Source of the DNA: Sunxiuqinia elliptica
GTDB lineage: Bacteria > Bacteroidota > Bacteroidia > Bacteroidales > Prolixibacteraceae
Length of the DNA: 64,000 nt
Assembly: GCF_900113005.1 (NCBI RefSeq)
Contig: NZ_FONW01000001.1
Span: forward strand, 310,001 to 374,000
Reading direction: 5' to 3'
Of the stretch, positions 44,398 through 53,520 are shown in pieces. The notes under the pieces were generated by a model, which made no database searches, was not told the origin of the DNA, and saw only the letters and a program-made list of their open reading frames with translations. The translations under genes were made by a program, and so were the position numbers. Position 1 is the first letter of the stretch; every line of letters begins with the position of its first letter.

Positions 44398-44416
44398 TTT
44401 ATAGCTTGTTTTTTGG

Positions 44417-44731
44417 TTATACAAATTTCTCTACTCCAACAGCATAGGCATTAATTGGACTCATTGCTTCAATTCCATCATTGAACTCCTGAATCCGGTC
44501 TAATAGTTGGTTCGATTTATCCTCGGCCAGGAACATAAATGAAACCATGTAGTTGTATGGATTTTTTTGTGAGCCAAACCAATTTGCAAAGTCTGTATTT
44601 CCATCAGCCTGCTCCATAAAACCTTCCACATCCATTTCGCTGTAAGCATTGATTTTTATGCTTTTCAAAATCTGCTCCAACTCATGGTGATAAGCTTTTA
44701 CACACTGAATAATTACAAATTTCATCATCAT
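44417..44731 (-). CDS. Small cytosolic protein of the RND operon, possibly PII/DUF3240-like
   Basis: The 104-residue protein begins MMMKFVIIQCVKAYHHELEQILKSI and reads as alternating beta strands and helices (YMVSFMFLAEDKSNQLLDRIQEF, AYAVGVEKFV), the ferredoxin-like pattern of PII/DUF3240-type proteins. DUF3240 proteins are found next to heavy-metal RND pumps, which agrees with its place directly after the permease, sharing one base with its stop. I see no diagnostic motif, so the family call is tentative. A regulatory or metal-binding role in efflux is possible. The three successive ATG codons make the exact start uncertain by one or two codons. Confidence 0.6.
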   Translation of the reverse strand: MMMKFVIIQCVKAYHHELEQILKSIKINAYSEMDVEGFMEQADGNTDFANWFGSQKNPYNYMVSFMFLAEDKSNQLLDRIQEFNDGIEAMSPINAYAVGVEKFV

Positions 44732-47700
44732 TAGTCGTTTAAAGGTTCATCTGTATTTTCGTCACTCTCTTTTTCCGTACTTACAGACTCAGCAACCGGA
44801 TATTTCTTGCGCTCAGTCATGTAATAAATTAGCGGAACAATAATCAAAGTCAGGAAGGTAGAAGCAATGGTTCCTCCCATCAACGAGATCGCCAGTCCTT
44901 GGAAAATCGGGTCGAACAAGATTACCACGGCACCAATCACCACGGTTCCGGCAGTCAATAAAATTGGTGTAGTCCGAACGGCTCCTGCTTCAATAACCGC
45001 TTCTCTCAGCGGAACTCCATCGTTGAGCCGGAGGTTGATAAAGTCGATCAGCAAGATCGAGTTTCGGACCATAATCCCCGCTAGCGCAATCAATCCAATC
45101 ATTGAAGTAGCGGTGAAGAATGCTCCCATCATCCAGTGTCCGACCAAAATTCCGACAAGCGAAAGAGGAATAGCCACCATCATCACAAAAGGCACTTTGA
45201 AGTTTTGGAACCAACCGATAATCAACATGTAGATTACCAGCAGCACGACGGCAAAAGCAGTTCCTAAATCGCGGAATACTTCATAGGTAATTTGCCACTC
45301 ACCATCCCACTTCAGGCTATAATCATCCTGGACAAAAGGCTGTTGAGTAAACTCTTCATTTAAAGTATAACCTTCAGGAAGTTGAATGGTATTGAGGTTT
45401 TCAGACATATCCATGATTCCATAAACCGGGCTCTCCAGATTTCCGGCAACATCGGCTGTTACATACACCACGCGCTTCTGGTTTTTCCGGTAGATGCTTT
45501 TGTCCTGTAAGCCTCTCTCGATTTCAACCACATCGCCCAAGGCTACAACCTGCCCAGTCGGACTCATGATATTCACCTTCTTCAGATCACTGATATCCGA
45601 GCGCTCACTCTCTTTAAAACGCAGCATAACACCAACCTGATCGTGCTCTTTCTCCTGGTAAAGCTGAGTCACTTCATGTCCTCCAAGGGCCATTTGCAAA
45701 CTATGAACAACTTGCTGAGTTGACAATCCCAATAAGGCAGCTTTCTCCTTTAAAACGTTGAATTTATACTCGTACTGGTCATCTTCCATGTGCCAATCAA
45801 TATCCACCACATCGGTGGTATTGGCAAATAAACCTTTAACCTGATGAGCAATGTCTTTCTGAGTTTCGTAGTCCGGGCCATAAATTTCGGCCACCAAGGT
45901 TGACATCACCGGAGGACCAGGAGGTACTTCCACCACTTTGACATTTGCATTGTATTTTTCTGCCAGCTTGTGCAGTCCCGGACGCACGGCCTTTGCAATG
46001 TCGTGGCTCTGTAATTTCCGGTCGCCTTTATCCGTCAGGTTAACCTGAATATCGGCAACGTTCGAGCCTCTTCGCAAGTCATAGTGACGAACCAATCCGT
46101 TGAAGTTCATCGGTGAAGCAGTTCCTACATAAGTCTGATAATTCACAACATTTTCTTGCTGAGCAATGTAAGCACTCAACTCTTTGGCTACAACAGCGGT
46201 ACGTTCCAGTGTTGTTCCTTCCGGCATATCAATAATGACCTGAAACTCATTTTTATTATCGAATGGAAGCATTTTTACGGCCACCATTTTAAAGTACACC
46301 AAAGTCATCGATCCCATCAGCAGAACAGTAACTCCAATGATGAAAGTCCAGCGTTTCCAACTCGAATCGAGCATTGGTTTCATGGTTTTGGCATACAAGC
46401 GATAAATCATGGAATCTTCAAGTCGGAATTCCTTCTTCTGCTTTCCTTCCTTTTCATTGGTACGCAACAGACGATAAGCCAGGAATGGCGTAATGGTCAG
46501 TGCAACCAGCAGTGAAAAGATCATGGCAATGGAAGCTCCAATTGGCATCGGACTCATGTAAGGTCCCATCAAACCCGAAACAAAAACCATTGGCAGCACC
46601 GCAGCAATTACAGTGAAGGTTGCCAAAATTGTTGGGTTCCCCACCTCATCGATCGAACGAATGGCTGCCTGAATAAACGGCAGTTTCTTCATCTTGAAGT
46701 GGCGGTGCATATTCTCCGCGATAATGATGGAGTCATCAACCACAATTCCCGTTACAAATACCAGAGCAAACAAGGTAATCCGGTTCAAAGTATAATCGAG
46801 GAAATAGTAACTAAACATGGTCAGGGCAAAGGTAATTGGCACCGATAAGAAAACTACCAGGCCTCCTCGCCAACCCATAGCCAACATCACCACAAACGTA
46901 ACAGCGACAATCGCTCCAAGCAGGTGCATCAGTAGCTCGGACACTTTGTGCGAAGCTGTTTCACCATAGTTCCGGGTAACATCAACATGGACATCAGCCG
47001 GAATAAGCGACTCCTCCAAAATATCAATCTTTGCCAAAATTTCATCCGAAACTTTCATGGCATCGGCACCTCGACGCTTTGCAACAGAAATAGTCACAGC
47101 GGAGTAATCTCCCGGGAATGCTTCCTTTTGTTCGTTAATCTGACCATAACCAAAGCTCACATAGTTAGCTGGTTCTTCGGGCCCGTCAATCACTTGGGCC
47201 ACTTGTTTCAGATAAACCGGGCTTCCGTTATGAATCCCAACAACCAAGTTGGCCACATCATCAGATGTTTTCAGGAACTCACCAGCTTCCACCAGGAATT
47301 CTTCGTCATTCTGATTAAAGGCTCCGGCATTGAATTGCGAATTAGCCAGCTGAATTTTCTGAGCAATGCTCAAGGCATCAACATGAAATCCGGCCAGCTG
47401 CTCATTGTCCAACACCACGCGAACCTGGCGCGAACGACCGCCAATCACTTTGGTTTCTGAAACGTCTCCAACTTGCTCAATCTCATTATTCACTTCCTGG
47501 GCAATTCGCTTCAACTCATAGTCGTTGTAGTTTTCACTCCAGAAAGTAAGTCCCAAGACCGGCACATCATCAATTGAACGTGTTTTTACCAAGGGTAAAC
47601 TTGTTCCCTTAGGCATTTGATCCATGTGCTTCATAATCTCGTTGTACATTTTCACCAACGAGCGCTCCACATCTTCACCCACATAAAACTGAACGATTAA

Positions 47701-47985
47701 CATGGCCTGCCCCGGCATTGATGTTGAGTAAACATACTCTACGCCAGGAATATTGGCCACCACTTTTTCCAGTGGTTGCATCACGCGTGATTCAATCTCT
47801 TTAGGACTGGCTCCCGGATAGCGGAAGAAAATATCAGCGATGGGAACATCAATCTGAGGCTCTTCCTCCCGTGGAGTCAGGTACGAACTGTAGATTCCGA
47901 TTGCCAAAAAGGCAACCATCAACAGTGGCGTTAATTTTGAATTTATAAATTGTTTGGCGATTCCGCCTGCAAATCCTGTCTTCAT
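44731..47985 (-). CDS. RND efflux pump inner-membrane permease (AcrB/CusA superfamily)
   Basis: The 1084-residue protein has two repeats of a periplasmic porter domain with six transmembrane helices each. The proton-relay aspartates are in GIVVDDSIIIAENMHRH (TM4, near residue 415), and conserved FFRYPGASPKEIESRV and GRSRQVRVVLD stand in the porter. The C-terminal tail is acidic. It extrudes drugs, metals or organic compounds in exchange for protons together with the adaptor and TolC-type channel encoded upstream. The GASP-type motif and the sequence overall are more like the AcrB-like group of Bacteroidota than a metal-specific CusA. The substrate is unknown. Confidence 0.95.
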   Translation of the reverse strand: MKTGFAGGIAKQFINSKLTPLLMVAFLAIGIYSSYLTPREEEPQIDVPIADIFFRYPGASPKEIESRVMQPLEKVVANIPGVEYVYSTSMPGQAMLIVQFYVGEDVERSLVKMYNEIMKHMDQMPKGTSLPLVKTRSIDDVPVLGLTFWSENYNDYELKRIAQEVNNEIEQVGDVSETKVIGGRSRQVRVVLDNEQLAGFHVDALSIAQKIQLANSQFNAGAFNQNDEEFLVEAGEFLKTSDDVANLVVGIHNGSPVYLKQVAQVIDGPEEPANYVSFGYGQINEQKEAFPGDYSAVTISVAKRRGADAMKVSDEILAKIDILEESLIPADVHVDVTRNYGETASHKVSELLMHLLGAIVAVTFVVMLAMGWRGGLVVFLSVPITFALTMFSYYFLDYTLNRITLFALVFVTGIVVDDSIIIAENMHRHFKMKKLPFIQAAIRSIDEVGNPTILATFTVIAAVLPMVFVSGLMGPYMSPMPIGASIAMIFSLLVALTITPFLAYRLLRTNEKEGKQKKEFRLEDSMIYRLYAKTMKPMLDSSWKRWTFIIGVTVLLMGSMTLVYFKMVAVKMLPFDNKNEFQVIIDMPEGTTLERTAVVAKELSAYIAQQENVVNYQTYVGTASPMNFNGLVRHYDLRRGSNVADIQVNLTDKGDRKLQSHDIAKAVRPGLHKLAEKYNANVKVVEVPPGPPVMSTLVAEIYGPDYETQKDIAHQVKGLFANTTDVVDIDWHMEDDQYEYKFNVLKEKAALLGLSTQQVVHSLQMALGGHEVTQLYQEKEHDQVGVMLRFKESERSDISDLKKVNIMSPTGQVVALGDVVEIERGLQDKSIYRKNQKRVVYVTADVAGNLESPVYGIMDMSENLNTIQLPEGYTLNEEFTQQPFVQDDYSLKWDGEWQITYEVFRDLGTAFAVVLLVIYMLIIGWFQNFKVPFVMMVAIPLSLVGILVGHWMMGAFFTATSMIGLIALAGIMVRNSILLIDFINLRLNDGVPLREAVIEAGAVRTTPILLTAGTVVIGAVVILFDPIFQGLAISLMGGTIASTFLTLIIVPLIYYMTERKKYPVAESVSTEKESDENTDEPLND

Positions 47986-47998
47986 GTTTTTTTTCTGC

Positions 47999-49090
47999 TT
48001 ATTGGTTTACAACTAATGCTCCGTCAACCACTTTTCCGTTGGCTGACTGAACATAGGTTTCGCCGTCAGCCAGACCTGATAAAATCTCGACAGCACCATT
48101 GTTTTCTTTTCCGGTTTTCACCCAGCGAAGTAAGGCATTTCCATTTTGGCCTACCGCAAAAAGCCCCACAAGCTGACCTTGGTGCACCAATGCACTCTCA
48201 GGAACTAAAATTGAAGGCTTCGTTCCATGCTCGTAAAGTACGGAAGCATACATGCCTGTATACAAGCGAGCATTTTCTCCTTTAGGAGCTTCTAAAAGAA
48301 CTTTAGCTTCAAACTGGTTTCCGGTGTTAGCCGATGATGGATTAATTTCAGCGATAACTCCACTAAACTCGACACCTTCAAGTGCATTGAAGGTCACCTT
48401 AACAGAATCTCCCAACTCCAAGCGAGCAATATCAGCTTCCGGAATCCGGGCAACAACCTTCCACTTGGTGGGGCTTTCCATGCTCAAGAGTGGCATTCCA
48501 GGGTTGGCCATATCACCTTCCTGAATAAACTTTCCGGTAATTACACCTTGGTAAGGAGCACGAATCGCCGTGTAGCGGATTGACTCTTCCACTTCCTTTT
48601 CCATCTGATTCACGGCTTCCAATCGGGCTTTTGACATCTGGAAATGTGTCCGAATATCGTCCATTTCCTTGTCAGACGCACTGCCGACCTCATACAAGGC
48701 TTCGAAACGCTTCAGGTCTTTCTGGGCACTTTCAAAAGCAGTTGTTGCTTCCAGCTTGCTGGCTTCAACTTGAGCCTTTTTAGCCAGAATATCTTGATTT
48801 CGAACTTGAAGCAATAAATCGCCCTGATTCACTTTTTGCCCGGGCTTTACGTAAATCCGGTTCACCTGTCCCATAATTCGGGTACTTAAAGTGGCTTGTT
48901 TTTCAGCTTCCAGCTTACCCGAGAAGCTATGAACAACTGGATAATCTTTCAGCTTGGCAACTGCCAACTGAGCAGAAACACGCTTAACAGGCGCTGTTTC
49001 AGTTGTACTTTTTGATCCGCATGAGGAAAGTACAATTCCTAAAGCTATGGCGATTAAGAGTGGGGCTGTCTTAATAAAACTTGTTTTCAT
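47999..49090 (-). CDS. RND efflux periplasmic adaptor (MFP / HlyD family), lipoprotein
   Basis: The 363-residue protein has a lipobox (IVLSSCGSKS, cysteine near 24), so it is anchored in a membrane. The lipoyl/hairpin/beta-barrel order is seen in ATLSTRIMGQVNRIYVKPGQKVNQGDLLLQV, a coiled-coil hairpin (about residues 100-165, AQVEASKLEATTAFESAQKDL) and IRAPYQGVITGKFIQEGDMA. It bridges the permease and the outer-membrane channel. It lies 13 bases before the permease and 15 after tolC in the operon order. Confidence 0.94.
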   Translation of the reverse strand: MKTSFIKTAPLLIAIALGIVLSSCGSKSTTETAPVKRVSAQLAVAKLKDYPVVHSFSGKLEAEKQATLSTRIMGQVNRIYVKPGQKVNQGDLLLQVRNQDILAKKAQVEASKLEATTAFESAQKDLKRFEALYEVGSASDKEMDDIRTHFQMSKARLEAVNQMEKEVEESIRYTAIRAPYQGVITGKFIQEGDMANPGMPLLSMESPTKWKVVARIPEADIARLELGDSVKVTFNALEGVEFSGVIAEINPSSANTGNQFEAKVLLEAPKGENARLYTGMYASVLYEHGTKPSILVPESALVHQGQLVGLFAVGQNGNALLRWVKTGKENNGAVEILSGLADGETYVQSANGKVVDGALVVNQ

Positions 49091-49105
49091 TATTGTCTTG
49101 GCTTT

Positions 49106-50437
49106 TTATTCGTTAATTTCTTTTTCAAGCAATAACTCCATCTCAAAAATGGCTTGCTTATAATTGTAAATAGCTTGAATGTGATCGAGGCTTTTCTTAG
49201 AAGCAAGAGCCTCGGCAATGAGCAAATCTGTTGTTTTTTCGAGTCCTTGCTCAAACCGGTTTGTTCGTATCCGAAGTGATTCTTCGGCCTGTTCACGAGC
49301 CAGTTCACTCGATTGAATTTGCTGGTAAGTTAGTTCTAGTTTACGCTGGGCTCTGTTTAATTGTATTTGGCTTTGAGACAGATAATTTTGATAATTGATT
49401 TGAGCTTCGCGAACTTGAGAACTCGCCCGTTGGACACTTCCAACATTTTTATATCCGCTGAATAAGTTCCAGCTTAAGCTGGCTCCAACGAAATAGTTGC
49501 TGGCTGATGTTCCCAGTATTTCCTTATCGTTCCATTCGTAACTTCCAAAAGCATTTAACTTGGGAATGAATTTTAGTTTTTCTGAACGAAGCATGTTTTC
49601 AGTTGCTTCAACTTGTTTCTGTACGGCTTTGAGGTCTGAACGGCTTTCTAACTGGTGTGGGATCGAATTCAGCGAAAGTAAAACAGGTGATCCGGGCATC
49701 GAATCAGTTGGTTCAATAGTCGTTCCCAAGTCCACCCCGATTAAATGAGCCAAAAATTCATTTGCTGTGCGAAGCTGATTATTAGCTTCCCGCAATTGAT
49801 TCCGACGCTCTTCTAAGCGCACCGAGGCTTCCAAAACATCAGCATGCTTTACAAAGCCTTGCTCTTCATTATCCTTGGTCAATTTCAAGGCTTCCTCGGC
49901 AACGTTTACCGACTCTTTTAAAACATCAACTGCTGCCTGAGCTAACTCCAACCCAAAATAAGCTTTCTTTACTTCATAACTTATTTGGTGATGTGTTCGA
50001 TCGGCTTGTAGCGAGACAGCTTCATATTGATTACGAGCTGCCTTGCGGGCGTACAAACCATCCACATTAAGAATGGGTTGTTGAACTTCAATTTTTGTAG
50101 TAAAATTCTCAATGTTGTCCGGGTCATTCAAAACAGCCGGATTAAAATCGGCCTGTGTAACCACTTCCTGCTTCAATTTAAAGCCGAAAGATGAAAGCGG
50201 ATCATTCGTTGAAACTCCGGTATGACTAACCGATACTCCAGGTAAAAACAAGGAATTAGTCATTCGGTAAGCTCCACGGGCCGCATCCTTTCTGGCAATA
50301 GCGCTTTGAGAGGTCAGGTTGTTTGCTTCGGCCAACTCCAACGCTTCTTTTAAGCTTAACTGTCTTGCCTGGCTCCTCCCGAGAAGCGGCAAAGCAAAAC
50401 TTAAAATAAGCACGTAAATGTGTAGTTTCTTTTGCAT
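49106..50437 (-). CDS. TolC family outer-membrane efflux channel
   Basis: The 443-residue protein has a signal peptide (residues 1-24) and two OEP repeats (about 30-225 and 240-430), each with long coiled-coil helices (LKEALELAEANNLTSQSAIARKDAA; RNQLREANNQLRTANEFLAHL; LELTYQQIQSSELAREQAEES). The TolC fold makes a trimeric channel through the outer membrane and periplasm. It is the first gene of the RND operon, and a putative promoter with operator-like repeats lies directly upstream. The order tolC, adaptor, permease, small proteins is common in Bacteroidota. Confidence 0.94.
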   Translation of the reverse strand: MQKKLHIYVLILSFALPLLGRSQARQLSLKEALELAEANNLTSQSAIARKDAARGAYRMTNSLFLPGVSVSHTGVSTNDPLSSFGFKLKQEVVTQADFNPAVLNDPDNIENFTTKIEVQQPILNVDGLYARKAARNQYEAVSLQADRTHHQISYEVKKAYFGLELAQAAVDVLKESVNVAEEALKLTKDNEEQGFVKHADVLEASVRLEERRNQLREANNQLRTANEFLAHLIGVDLGTTIEPTDSMPGSPVLLSLNSIPHQLESRSDLKAVQKQVEATENMLRSEKLKFIPKLNAFGSYEWNDKEILGTSASNYFVGASLSWNLFSGYKNVGSVQRASSQVREAQINYQNYLSQSQIQLNRAQRKLELTYQQIQSSELAREQAEESLRIRTNRFEQGLEKTTDLLIAEALASKKSLDHIQAIYNYKQAIFEMELLLEKEINE

Positions 50438-50468
50438 ACCTTTTTAGTCTTTTTCAATTTTCAGGTAG

Positions 50469-50561
50469 CAAAACTACACTTTTACATTTAAATATCTATA
50501 TTTCTAGATGTATTAATGTTTTAATATTTGTAAGTGTAAAAAGTAATCGCTTACAAAAATA
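50469..50561 (-). promoter_or_regulatory. Promoter/operator region of the RND efflux operon
   Basis: Two TAnnTTTG elements are seen on the minus strand: TAGTTTTG (50469-50476) and TATTTTTG (50554-50561), the latter with TTTG at 50586-50589 after a 24-base spacer. AAATAT/ATATTT (50490-50503) and TTTGTAAG/CTTACAAA (50527-50557, 8-bp arms) are inverted repeats in between. This pattern suggests a repressible promoter; which element is used cannot be decided from sequence. Confidence 0.5.
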
Positions 50562-50662
50562 GACGTAATTATCTTATTTTCAGATCAAAATATAGCCTAA
50601 ACACTTCTTCAAATAATCTATACTAATGTTAAATTAATATTACCACCAAGCCAAACAGCAGT

Positions 50663-51607
50663 TTACATACTCAAAATTGAGGGATAAATTTCCATATAGC
50701 GAGCCAACTTGGTGGCCTTTTTAATCGGTTTAAAAACCTTCGCCGGATTCTCAAAGCTTTGTGAGAAATAACTCCAAAATTGCTTCATTTTAAGTAGCAC
50801 ATGCCCATCATCCTGCAACACCTCTCGGTAATTGTCCAATAACAATTGATGAAACTGGGCTTTTAAATTCAGCTCCTGAGCATCCGAAAATTCCTCGCCT
50901 TTAAGCTGGTTCACCAAAAGCGGGTTAATCAAAACTCCTCGACCAATCATCCAATGGTGCTGGCCGGCGACAGCCTGCTGAATCGCGTCCAAATCACCAG
51001 CATTCGCTAAGTCACCATTGTACACCAGCGGACGGTTCAATTCGCTTGCCAAACGAACAAATAAATCACGATTTGCTTGGCCTTTATACATTTGCCTGGC
51101 TGTGCGCGGATGAAAAATCAGCTGGCTGAACGGATAAGCAGCCAAGGTATCTATTTCCTTAAAAATCGTCTGATCATCAACCAAGCCCGATCGAAACTTA
51201 ACGGAAACCTGAAAATCATAGTCCGAAAACAAACAATCCAAAACAGCTCTCAGCATTTCGTCATTCTCCAGCAAGCCGGTTCCCCTTCCACGTTTTGTTG
51301 CCATGGGATACGGACATCCCAAATTGAGATTTACACTGGAATAGTTCAGCTGTTTGAGTTCATCGGCCAACAAGCGCAGTTCATCAACATTTGCGCACAG
51401 AACTTGCGGAACAACCGGTATCCCCTGATTATTCTCCGGCAATACATCTCGATACTGGCTGTTGCGTATTTTTTTTCCTTTACCCACCGAGATATAGGGA
51501 ATATAGTAAGTATCGATGCTTCCAAAAACCTGGTGATGACAGCGCCGAAAGACAAAATCAGTAAACCCCTGCAAAGGAGCCAAGTCTATGATTTCTTTTC
51601 CACTCAT
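50663..51607 (-). CDS. tRNA-dihydrouridine synthase
   Basis: The 314-residue FMN enzyme reduces uridines in tRNA D-loops. Visible motifs are the N-terminal LAPLQGFTDFVFR, NLNLGCPYPMATKRGRGTGLL with the catalytic cysteine, VKFRSGL, and the FMN-phosphate region MIGRGVLINPLL. The call is the Dus superfamily (DusB/DusA/DusC group not separable here). A longer frame from a GTG at 51652 adds 15 residues; the ATG at 51607 fits family starts. It stands alone on the minus strand, diverging from the DUF4271 gene. Confidence 0.93.
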   Translation of the reverse strand: MSGKEIIDLAPLQGFTDFVFRRCHHQVFGSIDTYYIPYISVGKGKKIRNSQYRDVLPENNQGIPVVPQVLCANVDELRLLADELKQLNYSSVNLNLGCPYPMATKRGRGTGLLENDEMLRAVLDCLFSDYDFQVSVKFRSGLVDDQTIFKEIDTLAAYPFSQLIFHPRTARQMYKGQANRDLFVRLASELNRPLVYNGDLANAGDLDAIQQAVAGQHHWMIGRGVLINPLLVNQLKGEEFSDAQELNLKAQFHQLLLDNYREVLQDDGHVLLKMKQFWSYFSQSFENPAKVFKPIKKATKLARYMEIYPSILSM

Positions 51608-51672
51608 AAAAACGTTGATAACTATTTTACAGACAAAGGTAGCAAGCCCCACTATTTAACCTTGAAAATCCT

Positions 51673-51680
51673 TATTTTTG
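51673..51680 (+). promoter_or_regulatory. Putative -7 element for the DUF4271-hemD unit
   Basis: TATTTTTG matches TAnnTTTG 26 bases upstream of the DUF4271 ATG. No TTG at the right distance is seen. Confidence 0.35.
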
Positions 51681-51706
51681 TGTAGAAATTTCACAACTGG
51701 TTTGGC

Positions 51707-52681
51707 ATGTTACAAGGTACGAATCAAAATGATACACTTTTACGACAACTACACCAAGCAGTTGAGATCAGATCGTCCAACACCCTAAAATTGCAACCTA
51801 AGTTGATTCAACCAGATACGACCATCAATTTTGACACTGTCCGTCAAGCAAGTAACACACAGCAAGCGATCCCGAAGCAATCAGGAACCCGCGTAAGTGA
51901 AAGAGCTCGGGCTCAAGCAGAACAGTCAATCAAACTTGACAGTTTGAAACCAATAAGCCCGACAAAAGTAGAAACCCATACCGAACTTCCACGCCCAGGC
52001 ATTGTGTTGCCCGAAAAATCGTTGCTACGCGATAAACCTGACTGGATTATTGGTGTTTATATTTTGCTCCTTATTTTGCTGGCATCAGTCCGCTTGTTTT
52101 TCAACAAATACCTGAACCAGCTTTTCCATTCGATCGTCAATTATGCGACTTCATCGCGCCTGTTTCGCGACCGTTCTGTCAGCATAACTCATGCTGCCTT
52201 TCGGCTCGATTTAATGTTCTACCTGATATTCAGCGTATTTATTTATCAATTTTTTAACCTTTTTCACGTTTCGTTCGGACAAACAAGCTTAATCACTTAC
52301 CTCATCATCCTGGGAATGGTCATCGGCTATTACCTGTTAAAGCGCTTGGTCTATTCAATTGTTGGAGTGATCTCTGACAGCACTCAGGAGACTTCAGAAT
52401 ACCTTTACAACATGCATTTACACAATCGAGTACTCGGATTATTCCTTTTTCCAGTAAGTTTAGTAATTGCATTTGCATCTCTTCAAAATCCACGTACAGT
52501 AGCCTACATCGGGCTTCTGGTGTGTGGAATCTTTTATTTATTGCTAATAATTCGGGGCGCAAAAATATTAATCACGAAACATTTTTCTATTTTTTATTTG
52601 ATTTTATACCTTTGTACCCTTGAAATTTTACCGTTGATTTTTATCTATAGCATGGTATTGGTTAAAAACGGGATTAAATAA
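51707..52681 (+). CDS. DUF4271 family inner-membrane protein
   Basis: The 324-residue protein has a polar, low-complexity N-terminal part of about 100 residues followed by about eight transmembrane helices (WIIGVYILLLILLASVRLF, FYLIFSVFIYQFF, LITYLIILGMVIGYYLL, ILITKHFSIFYLILYL). DUF4271 is a Bacteroidota membrane protein of unknown function that is often found directly upstream of hemD, as here, with 18 bases between. The linked genes suggest a link to porphyrin synthesis or membrane state, but no activity has been shown to my knowledge. It starts at a good ATG. Confidence 0.85.
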   Translation: MLQGTNQNDTLLRQLHQAVEIRSSNTLKLQPKLIQPDTTINFDTVRQASNTQQAIPKQSGTRVSERARAQAEQSIKLDSLKPISPTKVETHTELPRPGIVLPEKSLLRDKPDWIIGVYILLLILLASVRLFFNKYLNQLFHSIVNYATSSRLFRDRSVSITHAAFRLDLMFYLIFSVFIYQFFNLFHVSFGQTSLITYLIILGMVIGYYLLKRLVYSIVGVISDSTQETSEYLYNMHLHNRVLGLFLFPVSLVIAFASLQNPRTVAYIGLLVCGIFYLLLIIRGAKILITKHFSIFYLILYLCTLEILPLIFIYSMVLVKNGIK

Positions 52682-52699
52682 TTTTAAAAGTTTTATAAC

Positions 52700-53449
52700 T
52701 TGAAAATCAAGAAAATATTAGTTTCGCAGCCAAAACCTGAATCTACAAAATCACCTTATTTTGACTTGGCTGAAAAAACCAATGTACAGGTTGATTTCAG
52801 ACCATTTATTCAGGTAGAAGGTGTTTCCTCCAAAGAGTTTAGGCAAACAAGAATTCAAATTCTTGATCATTCTGCTGTAATTTTTACGAGTCGTACAGCT
52901 ATTGATCACTTCTTTCGAATTTGTGAGGAAACACGGGTAACAGTGCCCGACTCTATGAAATACTTCTGCATTTCAGAAGCTACCGCTTACTATTTGCAAA
53001 AGTATATTGTCTACAGAAAAAGGAAAATCTTTTATGGAAATGGCCGCTTTGATGATTTAACTGAAATCATGAAAAAGCACAAGAACGAAAAATACCTCGT
53101 TCCACTTTCCCATATCCATAAGCAAGAGATTCCTGAACTATTGGATAAAGGAGGCTTTAAATACACCAAAGCCATTCTTTACAAAACGGTAAGCAGCGAT
53201 TTATCTGATCTAAAGGACGTGAACTATGACATCCTTGTTTTTTTCAGCCCTTCTGGAATCAAATCATTGGTTCAGAACTTCCCTGAATTCGAACAAAACA
53301 GCACCAAAATTGCATCTTTTGGCCCAACAACAGCCAAAGCGGTAAAAGAAGCTGGTCTTCGTTTGGATATTCAGGCTCCAACTGCACAAGCCCCTTCTAT
53401 GACGATGGCCTTAGAGCAGTTTATCAAGAAATACAACAAGGCAAAATAG
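52700..53449 (+). CDS. hemD: Uroporphyrinogen-III synthase
   Basis: The 249-residue protein has the two-domain HemD fold: an N-terminal stretch KKILVSQPKPESTKSPYFDL, the hinge with VIFTSRTAIDHFF, and NYDILVFFSPSGIKSLV and IASFGPTTAKAVKEAG in the second half, all typical of the family. It closes hydroxymethylbilane to uroporphyrinogen III for heme or cobalamin. Translation appears to begin at TTG (52700), since the first ATG is 90 codons further on and inside the conserved fold. It is coupled with DUF4271 and ends at a strong terminator. Confidence 0.9.
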   Translation: MKIKKILVSQPKPESTKSPYFDLAEKTNVQVDFRPFIQVEGVSSKEFRQTRIQILDHSAVIFTSRTAIDHFFRICEETRVTVPDSMKYFCISEATAYYLQKYIVYRKRKIFYGNGRFDDLTEIMKKHKNEKYLVPLSHIHKQEIPELLDKGGFKYTKAILYKTVSSDLSDLKDVNYDILVFFSPSGIKSLVQNFPEFEQNSTKIASFGPTTAKAVKEAGLRLDIQAPTAQAPSMTMALEQFIKKYNKAK

Positions 53450-53471
53450 ATCATCACTACCATATTCAATA

Positions 53472-53500
53472 AAAAAGGGGAAGATTTTTCCCCTTTTTTT
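53472..53500 (+). terminator. Intrinsic terminator after hemD
   Basis: An 11-bp stem (AAAAAGGGGAA with TTCCCCTTTTT) with a 5-nt loop runs directly into a T tract. It separates the DUF4271-hemD unit from rnpA. Confidence 0.88.
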
Positions 53501-53520
53501 ATTGTACTTTCGCGTTTATC

